Source: Pantoea anthophila
Lineage (GTDB): Bacteria; Pseudomonadota; Gammaproteobacteria; Enterobacterales; Enterobacteriaceae
Reading direction: 5' to 3'
NCBI RefSeq assembly: GCF_006494375.1
Contig: NZ_VHIZ01000064.1
Location: 83,552 to 147,551 of the forward strand
DNA length: 64,000 bases
Position numbers and translations under genes: made by a program. Every line of letters starts with the position of its first letter. The stretch's first letter is position 1. This document shows, piece by piece, positions 34,854 to 43,546 of the stretch. Under the pieces are notes generated by a model. That model was given only the letters and a program-made list of their open reading frames with translations. It did not search any database and was not told the origin of the DNA.

Positions 34854-35345
34854 ATGCCAATTCCTCCCTATATGTGGCTTAAGGACGACGGCGGCGCAGA
34901 TATTAAAGGTTCCGTTGACGTGCAAGATCGTGATGGTAGTATCGAAATTATCGGGCTCAGCCACGGTATAAATCTGCCTGTAGACAGCGCAAACGGTAAA
35001 ATAACGGGTACGCGGCATCATTCACCCATGATGATAGAAAAAGAGGTTGATAGCTCTACGCCCTATCTCTATAAAGCTGCGGCCACAGGCCAGACACTTA
35101 AAAGTGCTGAGATAAAATTTTATAATATTAACGATGCTGGCCAGGAAGTTTGTTATTACAGCGTCTTGATGGAAAACGTTAGAATCACTGGCGTTAATTG
35201 TAGCGTCCCTAATGTTAAACTTGAGGGAAATAACAAGATGAATCATACTGAAAGCGTGAGCATTCAGTATGAAAAAATAACGTGGAAGATCGTAGATGGT
35301 AATATTCAATATGCAGATGCATGGAATGAAAGACATACGGCGTAA
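34854..35345 (+). CDS. hcp: Hcp, type VI secretion tube protein (orphan)
   Basis: 163 aa. It starts PIPPYMWLKDDGGADIKGSV and has the Hcp1 core pattern (GSIEIIGLSHGINLP, SPMMIEKEVDSSTPYLYKAA, SAEIKFYNI, CYYSVLMENVRITGV). Hcp forms the hexameric tube of the T6SS and carries small effectors. GGAG lies 8 nt before the ATG, which starts 1 nt after the immunity stop. No sheath, baseplate or ClpV gene is in the window, so this is a satellite copy that must work with a main cluster elsewhere. Having hcp after rather than before the effector is less usual. Confidence 0.92.
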   Translation: MPIPPYMWLKDDGGADIKGSVDVQDRDGSIEIIGLSHGINLPVDSANGKITGTRHHSPMMIEKEVDSSTPYLYKAAATGQTLKSAEIKFYNINDAGQEVCYYSVLMENVRITGVNCSVPNVKLEGNNKMNHTESVSIQYEKITWKIVDGNIQYADAWNERHTA

Positions 35346-35353
35346 TTAATAAA

Positions 35354-35373
35354 AACCCGGTGAAAGCCGGGTT
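35354..35373. terminator. Hairpin after hcp
   Basis: AACCCGG, loop TGAAAG, CCGGGTT, 8 nt past the hcp stop. The T-run lies on the minus side (GGGTTTTTATTAATT), so it is a better terminator for minus-strand transcripts than for hcp. Confidence 0.55.
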
Positions 35374-35627
35374 GATGCTGGCAGATAAAAAGTAAAGCCA
35401 ATAGCATCGTAAAGGGTTTATGAGTACGGGTATTATTAACCACGCTACCGCACATCCAACTATCACCGATTACCGCGCCATCCTCCTTTTTACTACCAGC
35501 CTCCCTGCATCTGCGACCAAAATACACCCAGTATTACAAGTGCTCTAATCCGATTGCAGGCATACTGAAGAGTAAGTGCAGGATATCAACTGAACTCAGC
35601 CGCTGGGCTTTTACCGTTCAATTTGTA

Positions 35628-35648
35628 GGGATACTGAATCAGTATCCC
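35628..35648. repeat. Perfect palindrome GGGATACTGA-A-TCAGTATCCC
   Basis: Ten-bp arms around one central base in the gap between hcp and the right flanking repeat. It would form a strong stem on either strand, followed by CC and TGTTTG on the plus strand. Terminator or protein-binding site; not decidable from sequence. Confidence 0.5.
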
Positions 35649-35707
35649 CCTGTTTGACGATATGTGTCCCCGGCCCATCAGCATCTGAAATTTCAGCCGG
35701 GCCGGAT

Positions 35708-35721
35708 TATGGTTTACCATA
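35708..35721. repeat. Right 14-bp flanking repeat TATGGTTTACCATA
   Basis: Second identical, same-orientation copy of the element at 33728-33741. Sequence outside the 14 bp differs, apart from a shared AG two bases further (GAG versus TAG). Confidence 0.7.
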
Positions 35722-35926
35722 TAGGGAGCGTAATTAAGGGTCACTCAGCGCCTTAATAATTTCTGGTACACAGCATAATGTGCTTCTGGTAAGCATCCGG
35801 AACACGATGTTGCCGGTATAACAGCGAACAGCAACGAAAGGCAAATGTGAACAAAGCCAGGCAATGAAATGATGAAAATTGTTTTAACTCAGCAAGTTAA
35901 TGAAAAATGACGAACGGTAACGCACA

Positions 35927-37354
35927 TTGAAAAACGACCCCGGACAACCTACCTTCCTCTTTCACGATTACGAGACCTTCGGCACCAGCCCGTCGCGCGA
36001 CCGGCCTGCTCAGTTTGCCGGGCTGCGCACTGACAGTGACTTTAATCCGGTGGGTGAACCCGAAGTCTTCTACTGCCGTCTGCCTGATGACTATCTGCCG
36101 CAGCCCGAAGCGGTGATGATTACCGGTATCACGCCTCAGGTGGCGATGACGCGCGGCGTGAATGAAGCGGAGTTTGCTGAACGTATCCATTCCCTGTTTA
36201 CCACGGAACAAACCTGTGTGGTGGGCTACAACAACGTGCGCTTCGACGACGAAGTCACGCGCAATATCTTCTATCGCAACTTCTACGATCCCTATGGCTG
36301 GAGCTGGCAGAATGGCAATTCCCGCTGGGACCTGCTCGACGTGATGCGTGCCTGCTATGCGCTGCGGCCGGATGGCATCAACTGGCCGGAGAATGAGGAA
36401 GGCTTTCCCAGCTTCCGGCTGGAGCATCTGACTAAAGCCAACGGCGTGGCGCATGAAAATGCGCATGATGCGATGTCCGATGTGTACGCCACGCTGGCGA
36501 TGGCGAAGCTGGTGAAGGAGAAACAGCCAAAGCTGTTTGAATTTTTGTTCACCCATCGTAACAAGAACAAGCTGATGACGCTGATCGACATCCCGCAGAT
36601 GAAGCCGCTGGTGCATGTCTCAGGTATGTTCGGTGCCGCGCGCGGGAATACCAGCTGGATTGTGCCGCTGGCCTGGCATCCCGATAACCGGAATGCGCTG
36701 ATCGTGGTGGATCTGGCGGGTGATATGTCACCGCTGCTGGAACTGGATGCCGCTGCACTGCGTGAGCGTCTCTATACGGCGAAAAACGATCTCGGCGATC
36801 TACCGGCCGTGCCGGTTAAACTGGTGCATATCAATAAGTGTCCGGTTCTGGCCCCGGCCAGCACGCTGCGCCCGGAAGATGCTGCCCGGCTGGGCATCGA
36901 TCGTCAGCACTGTCTGGCGAATCTGGCCCTGCTGCGCCAGCAGCCCGACGTGCGGGAGAAACTGGTGACGCTGTTTGCCGAAGCCGAGCCGTTTACGCCA
37001 TCAGACGACGTAGACACGCAACTCTATGATGGCTTCTTCAGTGATGCGGATCGCGCGGGGATGAACATCATCCGCCAGACCGCCCCGGCGAATCTGCCGG
37101 CGCTGGACCTGACCTTCGAGAGTGCGCGGGTGGCGAAACTGCTGTTCCGCTACCGGGCGCGTAATTTCCCCGGCACGCTGGATGATGCCGAGCAGCAGCG
37201 CTGGCTGCAGCATCGGCGTGAAGTGCTTAACAGCGATCAGGTGCAGGCGTTTATGCAGGAGCTGGAGTCGCTCGCCAGTCTGCATGAAGCCGATGCGGAA
37301 AAACTCGGACAGCTGAAAGCGCTCTATCTCTACGCGCAGGATCTGGTCTCCTGA
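35927..37354 (+). CDS. sbcB: Exodeoxyribonuclease I (SbcB)
   Basis: 475 aa, the E. coli length. It degrades single-stranded DNA 3' to 5' in recombination and mismatch repair. Exonuclease motifs are FLFHDYETFG (ExoI, Asp and Glu metal ligands), GYNNVRFDDEVTRNIFYRNF (ExoII) and NAHDAMSDVYAT (ExoIII); the ExoI C-terminal domain ends with YRARNFPGTLDDAEQQRW. The only start that matches the family N-terminus is TTG at 35927. An in-frame TAA lies 8 nt before it and closes a 6-codon ATG mini-frame (35900-35919). Confidence 0.95.
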   Translation: MKNDPGQPTFLFHDYETFGTSPSRDRPAQFAGLRTDSDFNPVGEPEVFYCRLPDDYLPQPEAVMITGITPQVAMTRGVNEAEFAERIHSLFTTEQTCVVGYNNVRFDDEVTRNIFYRNFYDPYGWSWQNGNSRWDLLDVMRACYALRPDGINWPENEEGFPSFRLEHLTKANGVAHENAHDAMSDVYATLAMAKLVKEKQPKLFEFLFTHRNKNKLMTLIDIPQMKPLVHVSGMFGAARGNTSWIVPLAWHPDNRNALIVVDLAGDMSPLLELDAAALRERLYTAKNDLGDLPAVPVKLVHINKCPVLAPASTLRPEDAARLGIDRQHCLANLALLRQQPDVREKLVTLFAEAEPFTPSDDVDTQLYDGFFSDADRAGMNIIRQTAPANLPALDLTFESARVAKLLFRYRARNFPGTLDDAEQQRWLQHRREVLNSDQVQAFMQELESLASLHEADAEKLGQLKALYLYAQDLVS

Positions 37355-37366
37355 ATCCTGAATGCC

Positions 37367-37387
37367 ACCCGGCATCCTCTGCCGGGT
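37367..37387 (+). terminator. Hairpin after sbcB
   Basis: ACCCGGCA, loop TCCTC, TGCCGGGT, 12 nt past the sbcB stop. The T-run is missing, but the position between convergent genes supports a terminator. Confidence 0.6.
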
Positions 37388-37410
37388 CCGGCACCGGGCT
37401 GTGTCGTGGA

Positions 37411-38766
37411 TTACAGCAGCGTCCACGCCAGCCAGGTCAGGGCGAAACCGCTCAGCCCCATTAAGGTGGTCAGTACCGTCCAGGTGCGCAGGCCGTCAGC
37501 CACTGACAGCCCAAGATAGCGCGTCACCACCCAGAAACCTGCGTCATTGACATGTGACAGTCCCAGCCCGCCAAAGCAGGCCGCCAGCGTCACCAGTACC
37601 CGCTGCATGTCCGATACGCCGGTCACCGCCTGCGTCAGCAATCCGCTGGTTGTCAGGATCGCCACCGTGGCGGAGCCCTGTGACGCACGCAGCGCCAGCG
37701 ACAGGATGAACGCAGCAGGCACCAGCGGCAGATGCAGTGTCTCAAGCGTGACCGCCAGCGCTTTGCCGACGCCCGACTCCACCAGCACTTTGCCGAAAGC
37801 GCCACCGGCACCCGCCACCAGTATCACACTGGCGGAGGTGGGGATCGCCCGGCCGGTCAGGTCTTCCAGCTTATCTTTGCTCCAGCCACGGCGTACCCCC
37901 AGCAGCCAGGCCGCCAGGCCCAGAGCAATCAGCAGAGCAATGGGCGGGGTACCGATTACGGTCATCACGCTCCGCAGCAGATTGCCCTCATCCATCAGGG
38001 TGTGGGACAGCGTGCCCAGCACGATCAGGACAATCGGCACCACAATCAGCCCGCTGATGGTCAGCGCGCCAGGCGGTGCGGGCTCATTCTTCTTTTCCTG
38101 TCCCTCGGGTTTTGCCATCTGCAGCTGTTCGAGCACGTCCACTGAAAGATGATAGTGGCGACGGTTCATCACCTTCGCCACGTAGTAGCCGATGATCCCG
38201 ACCGGAATCGAAATGGCGATACCCAGCATCATCAGCCAGCCCATGTCGGTGTGCAGGATCCCCGCGGCGGCGGCGGCACCGGGATGGGTCGGCAGCGCCA
38301 CGTGCACCGTCAGCATCACGCCCGCCATCGGCAGGCCAAACTTCAGGGGTGAGACCCGCGCCACTTTGGTAAATCCATAGATCAGCGGGATAACAATGAT
38401 GAAGCCTACTTCAAAAAAGACCGGGATTCCGAGGATAAAAGCCGCCATGGTCAGGGCCGCCACGGTCCGTTTTAACCCCAGCGTCTTACTGAAACGCTGC
38501 GCCAGCGACTCGGCGCCCCCCGAGGCTTCGATGATCGCGCCGAGCATGGCACCGAGAACGATAATAATGGTGATGTGACCGAGCAGCCCGCCCATACCGG
38601 TAACAATCGTCTCCATGATTTTTTCGGCCGGGATGCCCGTGGCGATCGCCACCAGCAGACTGACAATTAACAGGGCGACAAACGGATGGACTTTAGCTTT
38701 GATCACCAGCAGCAGTAGGATCACAATGCTGGCGGTCGCTATGGCTAACAGCAGTGCGGTGGACAT
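37411..38766 (-). CDS. ygbN: GntP-family organic acid permease (YgbN-like)
   Basis: 451 aa with 12-14 membrane segments, family motifs GIPVFFEVGFIIVIPLIYG and HPGAAAAAGILHTDMG, and the C-terminal SHVNDAGFWVV typical of gluconate permeases. As in E. coli ygbN it closes the operon ltnD-otnK-otnC-otnI, so the likely substrates are L-threonate, D-threonate or D-erythronate (inference from context). A gap of 125 nt separates it from otnI. Confidence 0.9.
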   Translation of the reverse strand: MSTALLLAIATASIVILLLLVIKAKVHPFVALLIVSLLVAIATGIPAEKIMETIVTGMGGLLGHITIIIVLGAMLGAIIEASGGAESLAQRFSKTLGLKRTVAALTMAAFILGIPVFFEVGFIIVIPLIYGFTKVARVSPLKFGLPMAGVMLTVHVALPTHPGAAAAAGILHTDMGWLMMLGIAISIPVGIIGYYVAKVMNRRHYHLSVDVLEQLQMAKPEGQEKKNEPAPPGALTISGLIVVPIVLIVLGTLSHTLMDEGNLLRSVMTVIGTPPIALLIALGLAAWLLGVRRGWSKDKLEDLTGRAIPTSASVILVAGAGGAFGKVLVESGVGKALAVTLETLHLPLVPAAFILSLALRASQGSATVAILTTSGLLTQAVTGVSDMQRVLVTLAACFGGLGLSHVNDAGFWVVTRYLGLSVADGLRTWTVLTTLMGLSGFALTWLAWTLL

Positions 38767-38891
38767 AGTAAGCCTCAGAAATGGTTATATTTTTAGGTTA
38801 TCGGGGTACAGGGAGAGCAGGTGCAGGGCCGGAAAAAGGGCAAGCCGCTCCCTGCCGGTGCCGGAACACCGGTTTTTTACAGCGCGTTAAA

Positions 38892-39677
38892 TCAGGCTTT
38901 TATCTTCCAGGGCGCAAACCAGCCCAGCCCCTCGTTAGTGCGACCGCGCGGGATATACTCGCAGCCCACCCAGCCGCTATAGCCGACTTCATCCAGCAGC
39001 GAGAAGAGATACGGATAATAGATTTCACCCTCATCCGGCTCATGACGGTCCGATGCTGAGGCGATCTGCACGTGGGCATAGCGCCCGGCATAGTGACGAA
39101 TCAGGTGCGTGAGATTGCCATCCACACGTTGTGCGTGGAAAAGGTCGAGCTGAGTAAAGACGTTAGGGCGATCGATCTGTTCTGCCATCTCCAGCGTCTG
39201 ATACTGGCTGGCGTAGAGATACCCCGGTTTGGTGGTCGGATTCAGGGCTTCAATCAGCAGGTTGATGCCGTGTGGCGCGAAGCGCTCCGCGGCATAACGC
39301 ATGTTGTGAATGAAGGTGTCGGCATAGCGCTGACGGTCGGCCCCCGGCGGCACGGTGGCCGCCATGACATGCACCTGCGGGCAGTTCAGCGCCAGCGCAT
39401 AGCTCAGGGCGCGATCGATGTCTGCTCTGGCATCCGCTTCCCGGCCAGGAATAGCGGTGACGCCCCACTCTCCCGCTGCGACGTTGCCGGGAGCAGTATT
39501 GAAGAGCACGAGCTGTAGCTGATGCTCATCCAGCCACGTTTTGATCTGGCTGGCGGGATAGTCATAGGGAAACATAAACTCTACGGCGCGGAAGCCCGCA
39601 TCAGCCGCCGCCGCGAAGCGCTCCGCGAACGGCAGTTCCGTAAACAGGGTGGTCAGGTTAGCAGCAAACTTTGGCAT
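38892..39677 (-). CDS. otnI: 2-oxo-tetronate isomerase OtnI
   Basis: 261 aa TIM-barrel of the hydroxypyruvate isomerase family: AANLTTLFTELPFAERFAAA at the start, LLIEALNPTTKPGYLYA (Glu ligand), FTQLDLFHAQRVDG (Asp/His) and GWVGCEYIPRG. It interconverts 2-oxo- and 3-oxo-tetronate in threonate/erythronate breakdown. Its ATG overlaps the otnC stop by one base (TAATG). Confidence 0.93.
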   Translation of the reverse strand: MPKFAANLTTLFTELPFAERFAAAADAGFRAVEFMFPYDYPASQIKTWLDEHQLQLVLFNTAPGNVAAGEWGVTAIPGREADARADIDRALSYALALNCPQVHVMAATVPPGADRQRYADTFIHNMRYAAERFAPHGINLLIEALNPTTKPGYLYASQYQTLEMAEQIDRPNVFTQLDLFHAQRVDGNLTHLIRHYAGRYAHVQIASASDRHEPDEGEIYYPYLFSLLDEVGYSGWVGCEYIPRGRTNEGLGWFAPWKIKA

Positions 39678-40321
39678 TATCGGCTCCTTAATTCCGCCAC
39701 TTCGGCAGCATTGAGATAACGAATGGGCCGGTCACCCAGCGTAAAGATTAACCGGGCCGTTTCTTCCAGTTCTTCCGTGTTATCGGCGGCTTCCTGCAGT
39801 GATTTTCCCACCACCACCGGGCCATGATTCGCCAGCAAAAAGGCGCGATAGCGGGGGGCCAGCCGCGCCAGATCCTCCGCCAGTCGCCCATCGCCGGGCT
39901 TATAGTAGGGCACGACCGGCACATCCCCGACACGCATCACCACATAGGGGGTGAACGGCCGGATACAGTTGTCCGTGTCCAGCCCCTGCAGACAGGAGAG
40001 CGCCGTCAGGTAGTGGCTGTGCAGGTGCACCACCGCCCGGCAGTCGGGATTATTCAGGTAGAGCGCGCGGTGGAAAGCGATCTCTTTGGAGGGTTTGTCG
40101 CCAGAGAGCCACTCCCCCTCCGGCGTCACTTTTGCCAGCCGATCAGCCTGTAACTCGCCGAGGCACGAGCCGGTCGGCGTCGCCAGCAGATTTCCGTCTT
40201 CAAGCAGCAGGGAGAGGTTGCCCGCCGAACCGGTGGCATAGCCGCGCTGAAAAAATGAGGCCCCCAGCCGCACCATCTCATCACGCGCCTGCTGCTCAGT
40301 TAAAGAGAAAGATTCAGTCAT
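39677..40321 (-). CDS. otnC: 3-oxo-tetronate 4-phosphate decarboxylase OtnC
   Basis: 214 aa from ATG at 40321; the open frame extends 15 codons further but those lie inside otnK. Class II aldolase/adducin fold: GNLSLLLEDGNLLATPTGSC, the zinc histidines in AVVHLHSHYLTAL, and AFLLANHGPVVVG. It decarboxylates 3-oxo-tetronate 4-phosphate to dihydroxyacetone phosphate. Overlaps otnK by 8 bp. Confidence 0.93.
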   Translation of the reverse strand: MTESFSLTEQQARDEMVRLGASFFQRGYATGSAGNLSLLLEDGNLLATPTGSCLGELQADRLAKVTPEGEWLSGDKPSKEIAFHRALYLNNPDCRAVVHLHSHYLTALSCLQGLDTDNCIRPFTPYVVMRVGDVPVVPYYKPGDGRLAEDLARLAPRYRAFLLANHGPVVVGKSLQEAADNTEELEETARLIFTLGDRPIRYLNAAEVAELRSR

Positions 40322-41579
40322 AGGTAAACTCCGTTTGCGCGCGGCGGAAAAAGTCTTCGTCGCCAAAATTCCCCGACTTCAGTGCCAGAGAGAGCGGCTG
40401 GTGGATATCACGCACCCAGGGCACGCCCGGCGAAATTGTCGGGCCGATGTGAAAGGCGGTCACGCCCAGGCTCTGCGCCACCACACCGGAGGTTTCTCCC
40501 CCGGCCACAATAAAGCGCTGCCAGCCGCGCCGTTTCAGCTCCCGCGTCACGGCGGCAAACAGCTGCTCAACGGCCTCACTGCTGCGCTGCGCACCATAGC
40601 GCTGCTGGATCGCCTGCAGCTGCTGTGCGTCGGTGGTGGCATAAAGCAGCGGAGCCAGAGAGTGCTGGCTATTGGCTTCCGTCCAGTCACAGAGCTGGCG
40701 GGCATAGTCATCTGAATTCTGCATGCAGGGTTCGACCTGCACTTCGCAGGCCGGTGCCTGCTGGCGATAGAGGCTGACCTGCCGGCAGGTCATCTGCGAA
40801 CAGGAGCCGGACAACACCACGGCGCGCCCACCCTGCGGACGCCCTGCCTGCTCTGCCTGAGCATCCGCCCCGGCTCTCGCCCACTGCCGCGCCAGACCGA
40901 TAGCCAGCCCGGAACCGCCGGTCACCAGCCGCAGATCGCTGAGGGCCGCGCCCAGCGTCAGCAGATGCTGGTGATGCAGCGTGTCGATCACCACGTAGCT
41001 GACGCCCTGCTCTGCCAGCTGATGCATCGCCTGCCGGACGGAGTCGGCACCCTGGTCGACCTGTGCCGCCGCGATCAGTCCGGCTTTGCCCGTCGCCTGT
41101 GATGTCATCAGACGCAGCAGGTTGCTCTCGCGCATGGGCGTAACCGGGTGATGACGCATCCCCGACTCCGACAGCAGCTGGTCACCAACAAACAGATGGC
41201 CCTGATAGACCGTGCGGCCATTGACCGGCAGAGCTGGACAGATAACGGTCTGCGTCTCACCCAGCGCCTTTAGCAGGGCATCGGTCACCGGACCAATATT
41301 GCCCTGGGCGGTGCTGTCGAAGGTGGAGCAATATTTAAAGTAGAAGCGCTGGCAGCCCTGCTGCTGTAACCATGCCAGCGCAGCCAGCGACTGAGCAACC
41401 GCCTGCTCTGCCGGACAGGAGCGACTCTTCAGGCTGATCACCATCGCCTGGGCATCGGTGGCGATTTCACCGGCGGGAATGCCGTTGAACTGAATGGTGC
41501 TCAGCCCGTTCTGCACCAGAAAGCTGGCGATGTCGGTGGCACCGGTAAAATCATCTGCGATTACACCAAGACGCATCAT
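40314..41579 (-). CDS. otnK: 3-oxo-tetronate kinase OtnK
   Basis: 421 aa, the DUF1537 four-carbon acid sugar kinase family. The N-terminal substrate domain begins GVIADDFTGATDIASFLV; the C-terminal nucleotide domain holds FIVAGGETSGVVAQSLGV and IGPTISPGVPWV. It phosphorylates 3-oxo-tetronate at C4. Overlaps ltnD by 4 bp and otnC by 8 bp. Confidence 0.93.
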   Translation of the reverse strand: MMRLGVIADDFTGATDIASFLVQNGLSTIQFNGIPAGEIATDAQAMVISLKSRSCPAEQAVAQSLAALAWLQQQGCQRFYFKYCSTFDSTAQGNIGPVTDALLKALGETQTVICPALPVNGRTVYQGHLFVGDQLLSESGMRHHPVTPMRESNLLRLMTSQATGKAGLIAAAQVDQGADSVRQAMHQLAEQGVSYVVIDTLHHQHLLTLGAALSDLRLVTGGSGLAIGLARQWARAGADAQAEQAGRPQGGRAVVLSGSCSQMTCRQVSLYRQQAPACEVQVEPCMQNSDDYARQLCDWTEANSQHSLAPLLYATTDAQQLQAIQQRYGAQRSSEAVEQLFAAVTRELKRRGWQRFIVAGGETSGVVAQSLGVTAFHIGPTISPGVPWVRDIHQPLSLALKSGNFGDEDFFRRAQTEFTYD

Positions 41580-42481
41580 CCCTCCTCCTTCGCCTGCGGC
41601 AGCGTTATGCCGCTGAAGATCTTGATCACGGCGCTGTCATCCTCACGACCATAACCGGCGTTGCTGGCTTCGGTGAACATAGTGAGCGCGGTGGAAGCCA
41701 GCGGCAGCGGAAAATGCAGTGCTTTGGCGGTGTCGGCCACCAGGTTAAGATCTTTCACAAAGATATCGACAGCCGATTTCGGGCTGTAGTCACCGTCTAC
41801 CACATGCTTCATACGGTTCTCGAACATCCATGAATTTCCCGCAGCATGGGTGACCACTTCATACATGGTTTCCAGCGGAATACCGGCTCGCGCCGCCAGC
41901 GCCATCGCTTCTGCTCCCACCGCGATGTGAACGCCCGCCAGCAGCTGATGGATGATTTTGACGGTGGAGCCCGCCCCAATCTCACTGCCCACGCGATAGA
42001 CTTTGGCCGCGACCGCATCCAGTACCGGTTGCAGCTGGCTAAACGCCGCCTCACTGCCGGACGCCATGACCGTCATCTCACCGCTGGCGGCTTTGGCAGC
42101 CCCGCCGGAGACCGGTGCATCGAGCATCAGCAGCTGATATTGCGCCAGCTGCTGCTCAATCTGCTGCGCGTCGCTGGCTGACAGCGTGGATGAGACCATC
42201 ACCACGGTCCCCGGACGCAGCTTTGCCGCCAGGCCATTTTCACCAAACAGAACCGCGTTCACCTGCTGCGCATTGACCACCAGCAGCAAAACAGCATCGA
42301 GCTGGTCAGCAAAGGCAGATGCCGAGGGCTGCGCATCGCGCGCACCTGCCCGTCGCAACGTCTCTAGTGCGGCCGGATTTAAATCGACGCCCCAGGTGTT
42401 GAGACCGGCGCGCAGGCAGGATTGTGCAGCCCCCATGCCCATGGATCCTAACCCGATAACACAGATATTCTTTGCTGGCAC
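41576..42481 (-). CDS. ltnD: L-threonate dehydrogenase LtnD
   Basis: 301 aa beta-hydroxyacid dehydrogenase. NAD motif IGLGSMGMGAAQSCL near residues 9-23, substrate motif DAPVSGGAAKAASGEM near 121-136, catalytic lysine in GAGSTVKIIHQLL and NSWMFENR. It oxidises L-threonate to 2-oxo-tetronate, the first step of the pathway encoded by the operon. First gene of the operon, divergent from the DeoR regulator across 253 nt. Confidence 0.92.
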   Translation of the reverse strand: MPAKNICVIGLGSMGMGAAQSCLRAGLNTWGVDLNPAALETLRRAGARDAQPSASAFADQLDAVLLLVVNAQQVNAVLFGENGLAAKLRPGTVVMVSSTLSASDAQQIEQQLAQYQLLMLDAPVSGGAAKAASGEMTVMASGSEAAFSQLQPVLDAVAAKVYRVGSEIGAGSTVKIIHQLLAGVHIAVGAEAMALAARAGIPLETMYEVVTHAAGNSWMFENRMKHVVDGDYSPKSAVDIFVKDLNLVADTAKALHFPLPLASTALTMFTEASNAGYGREDDSAVIKIFSGITLPQAKEEG

Positions 42482-42734
42482 GTTACGCCCCCTGTTAAAT
42501 TAAGTGATTATTTGTTTGTTACTGTTAATCGTGCCAGCATCCGGCGACTGAAAATGTGTCACGTCTCACAAAAAACATCACAGCTTCGTCAGAGAACAAT
42601 TTTTAACACGGTCGGGCTTACCTGTTCTGTCTGGGAATCTGAACATACTCTCAGCCCTGACCCTGTGATTATCTGTTCTGATAAACCGTGAAATACTCTA
42701 CAATGTGAAAAAATGGTAAATAGCAGGAGCAGGT

Positions 42735-43496
42735 ATGATTCCGGTTGAACGTCATCAACAGATCCTTGCGCTGGTGGCCGATCGTGGTGTGGTGAGCATC
42801 GCCGAGCTGACGGAGCGGCTGGGGGTCTCACACATGACGATACGTCGTGATGTGCAGAAACTGGAGGAACAGGGTGCGGTGCTGTCAGTCTCCGGCGGCG
42901 TACGCACTGCCGATCGGCTGGCGGCTGAGCCTTCACATCTCACCAAAAGTACCCTGTTTAACGATGAGAAATATGCGATTGGCCGCGCCGCCGCCCGGCA
43001 CATTCCCCGTCATAGCTGCATCTATCTGGATGCCGGCACCACCATGCTGGCCCTGGCGAAAGAGGTAGTGGATCGTGATGATTTACTGGTGGTGACCAAC
43101 GATTTCATGGTCGCGAATCTGTTGATGGAGGGCAGTCAGTGCAGAGTGATTCACACCGGCGGAACGGTCTGCCGGGAAAACCGCTCCTGCGTCGGCGAAT
43201 CGGCAGCAAGAAGCCTGCGTCATCTGGCGATTGATATCGCGTTTATCTCCGCCTCCTGCTGGGGGCCGCGAGGCCTGTTTACGCCCGATGAAGATAAGGT
43301 CACCGTGAAGCAGGCGGTCAGCGAGGTGAGCAGTAAGCGCGTGCTGCTCAGTGACAGTTCGAAGTACAGCCGGATAGCGACGTTTCTGGCGTTGCCGCTG
43401 GAGAGGTTTGATCAGATCATTACCGACAAAAAGTTGAGTGAAGCGGCGCTGGAACAGTTAAATGCGGGGAGCTGGGAGCTGGTACTGGCAGGTTAG
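42735..43496 (+). CDS. ygbI: DeoR-family regulator (YgbI-like) of the threonate operon
   Basis: 253 aa. The N-terminal winged helix is IPVERHQQILALVADRGVVS with recognition helix ELTERLGVSHMTIRRDVQKL. The C-terminal effector domain has IYLDAGTTMLALAKEV and LSDSSKYSRIATFLALPLER. The gene sits divergently before ltnD, as ygbI does in E. coli, so it probably represses the operon and responds to a pathway sugar acid (inference). AGGAG lies upstream of the ATG. Confidence 0.88.
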   Translation: MIPVERHQQILALVADRGVVSIAELTERLGVSHMTIRRDVQKLEEQGAVLSVSGGVRTADRLAAEPSHLTKSTLFNDEKYAIGRAAARHIPRHSCIYLDAGTTMLALAKEVVDRDDLLVVTNDFMVANLLMEGSQCRVIHTGGTVCRENRSCVGESAARSLRHLAIDIAFISASCWGPRGLFTPDEDKVTVKQAVSEVSSKRVLLSDSSKYSRIATFLALPLERFDQIITDKKLSEAALEQLNAGSWELVLAG

Positions 43497-43500
43497 GTTA

Positions 43501-43535
43501 TTGCCGCCTTCCCGGAAGAGCCGGAAAGGCGGCAA
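43501..43535. terminator. Hairpin between convergent ygbI and plaP
   Basis: TTGCCGCCTT (43501-43510) pairs with AAGGCGGCAA (43526-43535); an inner CCGG/CCGG pair tightens the loop. It lies 4 nt past the regulator stop and 11 nt from the plaP stop. No long T-run. Confidence 0.65.
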
Positions 43536-43546
43536 CGTCGTCGCGA

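Larger units (their letters stand above)
35346..35926. other. Right flank of the T6SS cassette: gene-free, hairpin-rich stretch
   Basis: 581 nt between hcp and sbcB. It holds three inverted repeats (35354-35373, 35628-35648, and CCGGCCC/GGGCCGG at 35670-35705), then the right copy of TATGGTTTACCATA. A 73-codon minus-strand frame at 35306-35527 overlaps the hcp end and shows no family features. The sbcB promoter should lie after 35722. Confidence 0.5.

Noticed and set aside
35306..35527. 73-codon minus-strand frame at the end of hcp
   Set aside because: Overlaps hcp and the downstream hairpin and shows no family features. A remnant of another cassette gene could not be shown.
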